Shown here: positions 25,879 through 33,486 of the stretch, one piece after another
How the letters are laid out: the number at the start of each line of letters is the position of its first letter
Numbering within the stretch: the first letter of the stretch is position 1
NCBI GenBank assembly: GCA_040414485.1
Contig: JBEDUK010000010.1
Coordinates: forward strand, 1-64,000
Direction: 5' to 3'
Length of the DNA: 64,000 nt
DNA from: JBEDUK01 sp040414485
GTDB lineage: Bacteria; Actinomycetota; UBA4738
Position numbers and translations under genes: made by a program
The notes under the pieces: generated by a model
Seen by the model: the letters and a program-made list of their open reading frames with translations, nothing else
What the model was told of the DNA's origin: nothing
Databases searched by the model: none

Positions 25879-26466
25879 ATGAGGGGGCGTACGCTTCGCG
25901 GTGTGAGCGAGTCGCCCCGCCCGGATCTCGAGCTCGTCCGCGCGTTCGCGCGGCGGGACGGGACCGCGGCGGGCGAACTGTACTCGCGCTTCGCCCCGCG
26001 GATCTTCGGCCTCGGCATGGTGATGCTCGGGAACCCCTCGCAGGCGGAGGATCTGGTGCAGGACACATTCGTCAAGGTGTGGAGGAAGGCAGACACGTAT
26101 GAGGAGGCCCGCGGTTCGCTGGACACATGGATCCTGCTCATCGCCCGCAGCCTGGCCATCGACCTCCTGCGCCGCCGAGTCCTCGAGACGCGGATCCTCA
26201 CCGAGAAGGAACGGCCGAGCGAGGCGAGCGACGAGCCGGGTCCGGAGCGGATCGCCGAGACCATGGACCTGGCGGACCGGGCGAAGCGGGCCATGGGCGC
26301 GTTGACGCCGCAGCAGCGCGCCGCGATCGAACTGGCGTACTTCGGCGGCAAGACCTCGAGCGAGGTCGCCGAGCTCGAGGGCATCCCGGTGGGAACGGCG
26401 AAGACCCGGATCCGGACCGCGCTGATCCGGCTGCGCGAGGCGCTGGAGGTCGAACATGACCTGTGA
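25879..26466 (+). CDS. ECF RNA polymerase sigma factor
   Basis: A 195-residue group IV sigma factor. Region 2 (ELYSRFAPRIFGLGMVML to AEDLVQDTFVKVWRKA and TWILLIARSLAIDLLRRR) and region 4 (LTPQQRAAIELAYFGGKTSSEVAELEGIPVGTAKTRIRTALIRLRE) are complete, the latter containing the helix-turn-helix. It resembles the SigK/SigL type paired with RskA-like anti-sigma factors. Its gene overlaps the anti-sigma gene by 11 nt. The upstream TGAACC-N16-CGTAAT suggests self-activation. Confidence 0.92.
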   Translation: MRGRTLRGVSESPRPDLELVRAFARRDGTAAGELYSRFAPRIFGLGMVMLGNPSQAEDLVQDTFVKVWRKADTYEEARGSLDTWILLIARSLAIDLLRRRVLETRILTEKERPSEASDEPGPERIAETMDLADRAKRAMGALTPQQRAAIELAYFGGKTSSEVAELEGIPVGTAKTRIRTALIRLREALEVEHDL

Positions 26467-27229
26467 CGAAGTACTCCAGTTGCTCCCGGATCATGCGATG
26501 GGGACGCTGTCGGAGACCGAGGAGGCCGCGGTCCGCCGGCACCTGCGCGGGTGTGGGGCGTGCCGGGCAGACGCCCAGAGCCTCGACAGCGGCGTGGCGA
26601 TGTTCGCCTCGGCCGCCCACGTGACCGATCCGCCGCCGGAACTGCGGGCCCGCGTCATGACCGCCCTGCAGGAGGAGTGGGCCGACGAGGACCGAAGCAT
26701 CGAAGCCGGCGCGGGTATCCCCGGCCGCCGCAGCGCCCGCCACGCGGCGCGGTGGAACGGCGGGCGGGTCGTGCGCTGGCTGGCCGTCGCCGCGGTCGTC
26801 CTGGCGCTCGGCGCCGCCGTCGGCTGGGGTGCCGTCCAGCACGGACAGCTCAATGCGGCGCGGGGTGATCAGGCCAGTTACCAGCGATTCCTCCACCTGC
26901 TGGGCGGGAAGGAGGTCCGCGTGGCGAAGCTGCACTCGACCACCGGGGACCAGGTCACCGGCACGGCGGTGCTGTACGACTCGGACCGGCACGAGAGCTG
27001 GGGGGTGTTCGAACTGACCGCGCCCGGGTACAGCGAGCCGCTCACGATCCAGCTGGTCTCCACCACGGGCGAGAAGCTGAGAGTGCAGTTCCCGGTGAAG
27101 CTGGACGGCGACGGCCACGGGACCGGTTGGCTCGGGACGGCCGCGGACATCTCGTCGTTCCAGACGGTGCAGATCCTCGATCCCTCCGGGCGGGTGCTCG
27201 CGCGCGGTTCCGCGGGCGAGGTCAGCTAG
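26456..27229 (+). CDS. membrane anti-sigma factor, zinc-finger plus RskA domain
   Basis: A 257-residue type II membrane protein. The ZAS zinc motif HxxxCxxC is HLRGCGAC near residue 28; a membrane helix (VVRWLAVAAVVLALGAAVGW) is at about 103-122; the C-terminal extracytoplasmic RskA domain follows (GTAVLYDSDRHESWGVFELTAPG, a beta sandwich). It would hold the sigma factor at the membrane and release it after regulated proteolysis on an extracytoplasmic signal. Coupled by overlap to the sigma gene. Confidence 0.9.
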   Translation: MTCDEVLQLLPDHAMGTLSETEEAAVRRHLRGCGACRADAQSLDSGVAMFASAAHVTDPPPELRARVMTALQEEWADEDRSIEAGAGIPGRRSARHAARWNGGRVVRWLAVAAVVLALGAAVGWGAVQHGQLNAARGDQASYQRFLHLLGGKEVRVAKLHSTTGDQVTGTAVLYDSDRHESWGVFELTAPGYSEPLTIQLVSTTGEKLRVQFPVKLDGDGHGTGWLGTAADISSFQTVQILDPSGRVLARGSAGEVS

Positions 27230-27291
27230 CAGCCGCGGGCTCACCTGACGCCGCGTCACGCCCGGTCGGCGCGGGTACGCTCCGTCGCGCC

Positions 27292-27867
27292 ATGACGATC
27301 GCCGAGGAGAAGGCCGAGCTTCGCCGGCGGATGCGGGCGCTGCGAGCGGCAATCCCCGCAGCGGAACGCGAGGCGTGGTCGAAGACGGCCACCGACCGGC
27401 TGCTCGCCCTTCCGGAGGTCGAAGCCGCGCGGCTGGCATTCGTGTTCAACACGTTCGGCTCGGAGATCGACACCGGCCGATTGATCCAGCGACTCGCGGA
27501 CCGCGGCGTGGACCTGGCGCTCCCCCGGTTGATCGGCGGCGTCCTGGAGGCGGTCGCGTATCGCCCCGGCGATCCGGTTGATCCATCGTCCTACGGGGCG
27601 CTCGAGCCGCGGGAGAACGAGCCGGTCGACCCGCGGGACCTCGACCTTGTGGTGGCGCCCGGCCTGGCTTTCGACCGGCGCGGGTACCGGGTCGGCTACG
27701 GCGGGGGCTACTACGACGGGTTCCTCCGCCGGGCCGGGACGGGCGCGGCCCGGATCGGGTTCGGGTTCGACGTCCAGATCGTCGACGCGGTCCCGCACGA
27801 TGCCGCCGACGAACGGCTGCAGGCCGTGGTCTCCGAACTCCGCGTGGTACGAACACCGATGGCCTGA
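27292..27867 (+). CDS. 5-formyltetrahydrofolate cyclo-ligase
   Basis: A 191-residue enzyme that converts 5-formyl-THF to 5,10-methenyl-THF with ATP. The diagnostic substrate/ATP loop GYRVGYGGGYYDGFLR is near 128-143; the N-terminal basic helix (KAELRRRMRALRA) and the FNTFGSEIDT strand fit the family. It links to the folate C1 genes at the right end of the window. TACGCT lies 10 nt upstream of the ATG with no Shine-Dalgarno. Confidence 0.92.
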   Translation: MTIAEEKAELRRRMRALRAAIPAAEREAWSKTATDRLLALPEVEAARLAFVFNTFGSEIDTGRLIQRLADRGVDLALPRLIGGVLEAVAYRPGDPVDPSSYGALEPRENEPVDPRDLDLVVAPGLAFDRRGYRVGYGGGYYDGFLRRAGTGAARIGFGFDVQIVDAVPHDAADERLQAVVSELRVVRTPMA

Positions 27868-27888
27868 GCGCGCCATACTCGCCGCGGG

Positions 27889-29727
27889 ATGGACGTGGCG
27901 GCGTTCCTCGGGAGGTATCCGCCGTTCGACGCGCTTCCGCAGGATCGCCTGGAGACGGTGGCCGCGAGCGTCCGGATCGAATACTTCCCGGAGGGCGCGG
28001 TCATCCTCCAGGAGGGCGGCGAGCCGGCGGCGTTCCTCTACGTGATCCGAAAGGGCGCCGTCGAGCGCCTGGACGGCGAGACCATCCTCGATCTCCTGGT
28101 CGAAGGCGAGACGTTCGGGCATCTCTCCCTCTTCTCGGGCCTCGGACCCACGGTGACCGTCCGTGCGCAGGAGGACACCATCTGCTACCTGATCGACGCC
28201 GAGCTCGCCGAGCAGATCGTCGGGACCAGGCACGGCCTGGCGTTCCTCTCCTCGGCGGTCCGCCGGCAGATCCTGCGCGCCGACGAGCAGCGGACCGCCT
28301 CCCGCGCGGATGCCAGGTCGGTCTCGGTCGGCAGCCTCATCGTCCGGCGGCCGGTGACGTGCGAGGAGGGCACGACCGTTCGCGAGGCGGCGGCGCTCAT
28401 GGCGAACGCGCGCGTCTCGTCGCTGCTGATCCCCCGGGACGGCCGGGTGGGGATCCTCACCGACCGGGACCTCCGGACCCGCGTGCTCGCCGCGGGCGTC
28501 GAGCCCGATGCTCCCGTTGCGGGCGTGATGAGCTTCCCGGCGCTCACCGTCCCGCCCGAGACGATGGCTGCCGAGGCGCTCGCCCTGATGTTCGAACGAA
28601 GCGTCCATCACTTCCCCGTCGTGGAGCGCGACGGCACGCTCGTCGGCGTCGTGACCGACACGGACCTGATGCGCCTGGAGCGCTATTCACCGGTCGCCGT
28701 GAGGAGCGCCATCGAGCGGGTCGCCGATCGCGCGGCGCTGGTGGCCGCCGGACGCGACCTCCCGCGTGTGGTCATCGGGCTCGTCGACGCTCACGCCGAT
28801 CCCGTGGACGTGGGGCACGTCGTGGGCGTGACCGTCGACGCGCTGACCAGGCGTTCGATCGACCTGGCGATCGACGACCTCGGCGATCCGCCCGTCCCCT
28901 GGGCCTGGCTGGCGCTGGGCAGCCTGGCCCGCCACGAGCAGGCCCTGCACTCCGACCAGGATCATGCCCTGGCGTTCGACCCGCAGGGCGGTGATCCCGG
29001 CGCGCCGGATCCCTACTTCGCGGAACTGGCCAGGCGCGTGACCGACGACCTGGAGGCGGTCGGGCTGCCCAGGTGCAACGGTGGGGCGATGGCCGAGAAC
29101 CCGCCGCTCCGCCGGACGGTCGACGCCTGGGCGAAGGCGCTGGGCGACTGGATGGACGACCCGGGGCTGGAGGGGAGCATCCTCACCTCGATCGCGTTCG
29201 ACTACCGCCGGGTCGCGGGTCCGCTGGACGTGGATCGAGCGCTCGACGCGGTCATCCGCACCGCTCCCGAGCATCCGATCTTCCTCCGGCATCTGGGGCG
29301 CCGGGCCCTGGACGCGAGCCCGCCGACGGGCTTCTTCCGGGACCTCGTCGTCGAGGCGAAGGGCGAGCACGCCGGGACCCTCGACGTGAAGCATCGGGGC
29401 ATCACGCTGATCACGAACCTGGCGCGCACCTTCGCGATCTCGGCGGGCATCGCCGAGAAGCGCACGCTCACCCGCCTGCGCGCGGCGCACACGGCCGGCG
29501 TCATCGACGAGGAGACCCAGACCGGGCTCTCCGAGGCCTTCCGGGTCCTGTGGGGGGTTCGGCTCCGCCATCAGGCCGAACAGGCGCGAGGCGGGCTTCC
29601 CGCCGACGACCACGTCGACCCGAAGATGCTCGGGCCCATCGAGCGCCAGCAGTTGAAGGAGGCGTTCCGGGTCATCTCGCGGGCCCAGCGCGTGCTCGCG
29701 GCCGAGCTCGGGGTTCGTCCCCCGTGA
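27889..29727 (+). CDS. cNMP-binding / CBS / DUF294 nucleotidyltransferase-like protein
   Basis: A 612-residue regulator-like protein with parts in this order: a cNMP-binding beta barrel (about 10-130), a CBS pair (about 145-265), the DUF294 nucleotidyltransferase domain (about 290-430, with GSLARHEQALHSDQDHAL, the GS...D.D signature of GlnD-type transferases), and a helical DUF294_C domain. Such proteins may transfer a nucleotide to a protein target or sense adenylates; none is well understood. Its stop overlaps the exonuclease GTG start (GTGA), a pairing seen widely in bacteria. CATACT lies 9 nt before the ATG. Confidence 0.88.
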   Translation: MDVAAFLGRYPPFDALPQDRLETVAASVRIEYFPEGAVILQEGGEPAAFLYVIRKGAVERLDGETILDLLVEGETFGHLSLFSGLGPTVTVRAQEDTICYLIDAELAEQIVGTRHGLAFLSSAVRRQILRADEQRTASRADARSVSVGSLIVRRPVTCEEGTTVREAAALMANARVSSLLIPRDGRVGILTDRDLRTRVLAAGVEPDAPVAGVMSFPALTVPPETMAAEALALMFERSVHHFPVVERDGTLVGVVTDTDLMRLERYSPVAVRSAIERVADRAALVAAGRDLPRVVIGLVDAHADPVDVGHVVGVTVDALTRRSIDLAIDDLGDPPVPWAWLALGSLARHEQALHSDQDHALAFDPQGGDPGAPDPYFAELARRVTDDLEAVGLPRCNGGAMAENPPLRRTVDAWAKALGDWMDDPGLEGSILTSIAFDYRRVAGPLDVDRALDAVIRTAPEHPIFLRHLGRRALDASPPTGFFRDLVVEAKGEHAGTLDVKHRGITLITNLARTFAISAGIAEKRTLTRLRAAHTAGVIDEETQTGLSEAFRVLWGVRLRHQAEQARGGLPADDHVDPKMLGPIERQQLKEAFRVISRAQRVLAAELGVRPP

Positions 29728-30365
29728 CGTCCCGGCCGGCCCCGCCGACGCGCGACCATCTGCGGCGAGGCTGGCGCGAGGCGCCGTTCGTCGCACTCGA
29801 CTTCGAAACGACGGGACTGGATCTTCGTCACGACGCGATCGTCTCGTTCGGAGCGGTGCCCGTCGAGGCCGGCCGGGTGGTCCTGCGGGACGCGCTCTAC
29901 GGCGAAGTGGCGCCCGCCGCGCCGCTGTCGCCGGAGTCGATCCGGGTGCATCAGCTCCGGCCGGCCGACCTCACCGGCGCGCAAGGGCTCGGGTCGGCCC
30001 GATCCACGCTGGCCGGCGCGCTCGATCGCAGGTACCTGCTCGCGTGGGTCGCCGAGGTCGAGATCGGCTTCCTCGCCCGCATGTTCCACGTGCCGCGGTT
30101 CCGGCTGCGGCAGCGAACCGTCGACGTGGCGCGCCTGCTGGTCGCGTTCGACCGCGCAGAGGGCCGGACGCCGTCCCGGTACGTCTCGCTGGTCGCGGCG
30201 TGCCGGCGGTTCGGCGTCCCGCTGGAATCGCCGCATCACGCGCTCGACGATGCCGTGATGACCGCGGAACTGTTCCTCGTGCTGGCGACGAAGCTTGCCG
30301 GGCTCGGCTATCTGCGGCTGACGAGCATGCTCAGAGAGACCCGGCGGAACCCGTTCGAGGCGTAG
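29724..30365 (+). CDS. DnaQ-like 3'-5' exonuclease
   Basis: A 213-residue DEDDh exonuclease. ExoI is LDFETTG (Asp and Glu metal ligands), ExoII lies in LAWVAEVEIGFL where Glu stands in for the usual Asp, and ExoIII is HHALDDAVMTAELF (His and Asp). It begins with GTG overlapping the DUF294 stop, so translation is coupled. It lacks the UvrC or polymerase regions of longer DnaQ proteins. It may act on nucleotides or RNA in concert with the DUF294 protein rather than in replication proofreading. Confidence 0.85.
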   Translation: MTSRPAPPTRDHLRRGWREAPFVALDFETTGLDLRHDAIVSFGAVPVEAGRVVLRDALYGEVAPAAPLSPESIRVHQLRPADLTGAQGLGSARSTLAGALDRRYLLAWVAEVEIGFLARMFHVPRFRLRQRTVDVARLLVAFDRAEGRTPSRYVSLVAACRRFGVPLESPHHALDDAVMTAELFLVLATKLAGLGYLRLTSMLRETRRNPFEA

Positions 30366-30411
30366 TCACGACGCGGCCTCGGAGCCGTTCGCGCATCGCG
30401 TGAGTCTCCCC

Positions 30412-32352
30412 TCATTCGGGGGCGCCGGCGCGCGTGGTGCCCGCCTCCGATCCGGCGGCGCCGCCGGCGGGTTGCCCCCGACCGTCACGAGCCGAGCGCC
30501 GGAGCAGGCGAAGCTTGACCACCTTGACGGCGATGGCGAGCGACAGCCAATCGTCGTGTTCGAGATCGAGGCCGGTGATCTGCTCGATGCGGGAGAGCCG
30601 CTGCCGCAGCGTGTTCGGGTGGATGAACAGCGTCCGCGAGCTGCCCACCACGTTGCCGCGGCCGTCGAGGTAGCCCTCGAGCGTCCACAGCAGCTGCGTC
30701 CCGCGCCGGACGTCGTAGTCGGCCAGCCGCTCCAGCGCGCGCTGATGGCCGTCGCGCATCCCCGTTTCGTTCGCCAGGACGTACTTGTAGGGCCCGAGAT
30801 CCTCGTAGGAGAACACGCCGGGTCCGCCGCGGATCAGCGCGCCGACCTCGGCGGCGGCGAGCGCCTCGTCGAAGCCGACGGCGAAGGAGGACACGCCCCG
30901 GCACGGGTTCGACAGGCCGACGGCCACCGGCGATCCCTCGACGACCCCGGCGACGTCCGAGGCCAGCCGCCGGACGACGTCCGCGGGGTCGCCTCCGTCG
31001 CCCGGGGAGAGGCGGATGATCGCGCGGAGCGACGATTCGCCCTGGTCGAACAGTGCCCCCGGGACCGCCGAGGCGAGCTGCGGTTCGAGCTTGGCCGCCA
31101 CCCTGCCCCACGCGTCGAGGCCGCGTGCCGCGTCGTCCGCGGCGCCCGACCGGCGGCCCCCTCGCTTCGACGTCGCACCGTTCGAACACGGCCGGGCGCG
31201 GAGGACCACGTGGGGGACGTCCAGGTCGCAGCCGAGCCGCCATGCGGCCCGTTCGATGTCCTCGCGCGGCTCGCCCCGCGCGAGGGCCTCGAAGAACTCC
31301 TTGACCAGGCTGCCCTCCTTCAGACGTTCGATCATCTGATGCTGCTTGAGGGCCACGGCCACGTGGGACGCGACGGCCGTCAGGACCGTCTCGACATCCC
31401 TGGACGGCGTGGCGGCGGAAACCGCGAGCACGCCGAGGCGCTCCTCTCCCACGGCGAGCGGCGCGAACAGCGGGATCCCGGCGGCGCGATCTCCCCACAG
31501 CGCCTCGGCGAGCGCCCGGGCCTCCTCGGGCCCCGGGCGGGACGCCAGCGCGTCCATCCAGAGCCGGCGCGTGTCGAGCGCTGCGGCGGTGCGCCGAGGA
31601 TCCGCCGCGCGAAGCACGAGCCGCTCGTCCGCGTCGAGCAGCAGCACCTCGCAGCGTTCGGCATCCAGCAGCGACCGGCAGTCCCGGACGACCATGTCCA
31701 GCAGGTCGTCCACGCCGGCCGTGGACGCGATCCGCTGCGCCAGGCGCGAGAGGTCGGTCAGGAGCGCGACGCGCTCGGTGGCCTCCTCGTAGAGGCGCGC
31801 GTTCTCCACGGCACCTGCGACGAGCGACGCGGTGTGCTCCAGGAAATCGAGGTCCTCGCGGGCGAACTCGTGCGGCGCCTCGGCGTGGAGGTTCACCACG
31901 CCGATCACGTCGCCCCCGCGGGCGAAGATCGGCACCGACACGAGTGACTGGAAGCGCTCCTCCTCGAATTCGGGGAAGTACAGGACCCGCGGGTCCTGCA
32001 GGGCGTTCTCCTTGATGAAGGCGCTCCGGCGTGTCCGGGCGACCCAGCCCCCGAGGCCTTCGCCGATCGCCATGCTCGCCTTGCCGGCCAGGTGCGCGTA
32101 CGGCGCCGACGCGCACCGGAGCACCAGGCGGCCTTCCTGGACGAAGAAGATCAGGCAGGCGTGGCAGTCCGTCGCCTCGGTGACGATGCGGACGATGCCG
32201 CGGAGGATGGTCTCGAGGTCCGGACCGGACCCGATCGTCTGGACGATCTCGTAGAGATAGGCCGCCTCGTCGGGGACGCGCCGGACGGCGGTCAGCTGCC
32301 TCGCCCGCGCACCCCTTGTGTCCCCACGGCCCCGCGGGCCAGCGGTCTCCAT
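30412..32352 (-). CDS. GAF-GAF-PucR transcriptional regulator
   Basis: A 646-residue regulator: two GAF domains (about 35-185 and 200-345), a GGDEF-like PucR linker (about 350-520) and a C-terminal PucR helix-turn-helix (SRTLFIHPNTLRQRLSRIE near 585). PucR/CdaR proteins control purine, sugar-acid or amine catabolism, usually as activators that sense a small molecule through GAF. It sits beside a permease, dehydrogenase and DUF1989-GcvT genes, which it may control. TTGACT-N18-TTCACT upstream is a possible promoter. Confidence 0.88.
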   Translation of the reverse strand: METAGPRGRGDTRGARARQLTAVRRVPDEAAYLYEIVQTIGSGPDLETILRGIVRIVTEATDCHACLIFFVQEGRLVLRCASAPYAHLAGKASMAIGEGLGGWVARTRRSAFIKENALQDPRVLYFPEFEEERFQSLVSVPIFARGGDVIGVVNLHAEAPHEFAREDLDFLEHTASLVAGAVENARLYEEATERVALLTDLSRLAQRIASTAGVDDLLDMVVRDCRSLLDAERCEVLLLDADERLVLRAADPRRTAAALDTRRLWMDALASRPGPEEARALAEALWGDRAAGIPLFAPLAVGEERLGVLAVSAATPSRDVETVLTAVASHVAVALKQHQMIERLKEGSLVKEFFEALARGEPREDIERAAWRLGCDLDVPHVVLRARPCSNGATSKRGGRRSGAADDAARGLDAWGRVAAKLEPQLASAVPGALFDQGESSLRAIIRLSPGDGGDPADVVRRLASDVAGVVEGSPVAVGLSNPCRGVSSFAVGFDEALAAAEVGALIRGGPGVFSYEDLGPYKYVLANETGMRDGHQRALERLADYDVRRGTQLLWTLEGYLDGRGNVVGSSRTLFIHPNTLRQRLSRIEQITGLDLEHDDWLSLAIAVKVVKLRLLRRSARDGRGQPAGGAAGSEAGTTRAGAPE

Positions 32353-32473
32353 GCCGTCGCCCTCTCGCCGCGCCGAAACGTCCGGACCTCGCCCTAGTGA
32401 AGCGGGAGGGCAGACGGGAAGTCAAACCGGCATATGTGCGGACCGGACACGCGCCGGCCGCGTGACGCGTACG

Positions 32474-32953
32474 TCAGCACGTGCCTTCGGCCAGCCAGAT
32501 CAGACAAGGGGCGCCATCCCGCACGGCCCGCGCCATGCGCTGGTACCTGCGCCGGGACAAGCAAGTGCGATCCGGCCCCAACACCAACAGACTGAGGCGA
32601 TGTTCGCGGGCCACCTCGAGCAGCGCCTCGAGCGGCCTCAGACTCCGTACTCGGATGCGCTCGACCTTGATGCCGAGCGACGATGCGAGCCGCACCGGCG
32701 CGACCAGCGACTCCTCCATGTCCGGCGGATACTCAAGCTGGTCGTAGCCCATCACGATCGACAGAGGCATCGGCGGGAGTTGCACGGAGTTGCACACGAT
32801 CAGCGGCAGGCCCGACTCGACCGCCGCGTCGACTGCCACCACAGCCGCGTCGGGATCGAAGGGCACATCGAAGGTGGCGAGCATCACCGGCCCGGAGAGG
32901 CCCCCCTCGACCGGCGCCGGTGCGCGGGTCGGAGGCCGCCGGACGCCGAGCAT
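32474..32953 (-). CDS. universal stress protein-like (UspA fold) protein
   Basis: A 159-residue alpha/beta protein of the Usp/HUP fold: VMLATFDVPFDPDAAVVAVDAAVESG, then LPLIVCNSVQ and the C-terminal LSLLVLGPDRTCLSRRRYQRMARAVRDGAPCLIWL. The ATP-binding Gx2Gx9GS(S/T) of typical UspA is not intact, so it may be the non-ATP type. It lies 1 nt after the stop of the zinc-ribbon gene and upstream of the PucR gene. Function in stress sensing is inferred from fold alone. Confidence 0.65.
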   Translation of the reverse strand: MLGVRRPPTRAPAPVEGGLSGPVMLATFDVPFDPDAAVVAVDAAVESGLPLIVCNSVQLPPMPLSIVMGYDQLEYPPDMEESLVAPVRLASSLGIKVERIRVRSLRPLEALLEVAREHRLSLLVLGPDRTCLSRRRYQRMARAVRDGAPCLIWLAEGTC

Positions 32954-32954
32954 G

Positions 32955-33320
32955 TCAGTCCGGCTCCGGCTCCGGCGTGAGGTGCCAGGTCGGCAGCGAC
33001 CGGGCGGCCTGCCTGACCTTGCGCCGCCATCGCGGCATGTACCAGATGAACCAGACGCCGAACGCGATCGGCACGAGCAGCAGCGCCCGTCCCGGCTGCG
33101 TGAGGCCGATGATCAGGAACGCGCCTCCGATCAGCAAGCCGGCGATCATCGCCTCGAAGCGGAACCGGCGTTGCTCGTGCATGATGCCGGCGTACTGTTC
33201 GGCCGGGATCTGCCGTGTGTTCCACCGGCTGCCGCAATCCTCGCATGTCCAAGTGTCGCCGTACGGGACGTGCTCGACCCGCCCGCAGTCGCATTTCACG
33301 GTGATCGGCGGCCCCTTCAT
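32955..33320 (-). CDS. zinc-ribbon protein with two membrane helices
   Basis: A 121-residue protein. CDCG (residues 10-13) and CEDCG (26-30) form a zinc ribbon; FEAMIAGLLIGGAFLIIGLT and LLLVPIAFGVWFIWYM are two membrane helices, ending in a basic then acidic tail. The ATG at 33320 has TACGAT about 15 nt upstream as a -10. No name can be given. It precedes the Usp-like gene with a 1-nt gap. Confidence 0.7.
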   Translation of the reverse strand: MKGPPITVKCDCGRVEHVPYGDTWTCEDCGSRWNTRQIPAEQYAGIMHEQRRFRFEAMIAGLLIGGAFLIIGLTQPGRALLLVPIAFGVWFIWYMPRWRRKVRQAARSLPTWHLTPEPEPD

Positions 33321-33372
33321 CGACGCATCGCCGGCATCGTATCCCAGCTGCCCGCTGCCGGTGGGCCCGTCA

Positions 33373-33390
33373 TGTGTGTTCCGCACACAC
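33373..33390. repeat. inverted repeat TGTGTG-N5-CACACA
   Basis: TGTGTG (33373-33378) and CACACA (33384-33389) flank TTCCG. The dyad sits 31 bp upstream of the -35 of the permease promoter, where activators often bind. A candidate operator; the regulator is unknown. Confidence 0.45.
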
Positions 33391-33420
33391 CTGGCAGCTC
33401 GGACGAGATGGTCCCGCCAG

Positions 33421-33449
33421 TTGCTTCCGCAAAGGGTCAGTGCTATACC
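33421..33449 (+). promoter_or_regulatory. sigma-70 promoter of the APC permease
   Basis: TTGCTT (33421-33426) and TATACC (33444-33449) are spaced by 17 nt, the clearest housekeeping-type promoter in the window. GAGGGAGG precedes the GTG start 38 nt after the -10. Confidence 0.65.
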
Positions 33450-33486
33450 GAGCGCCAATCATCGGGGGGAGCAGAGGGAGGTCGAG

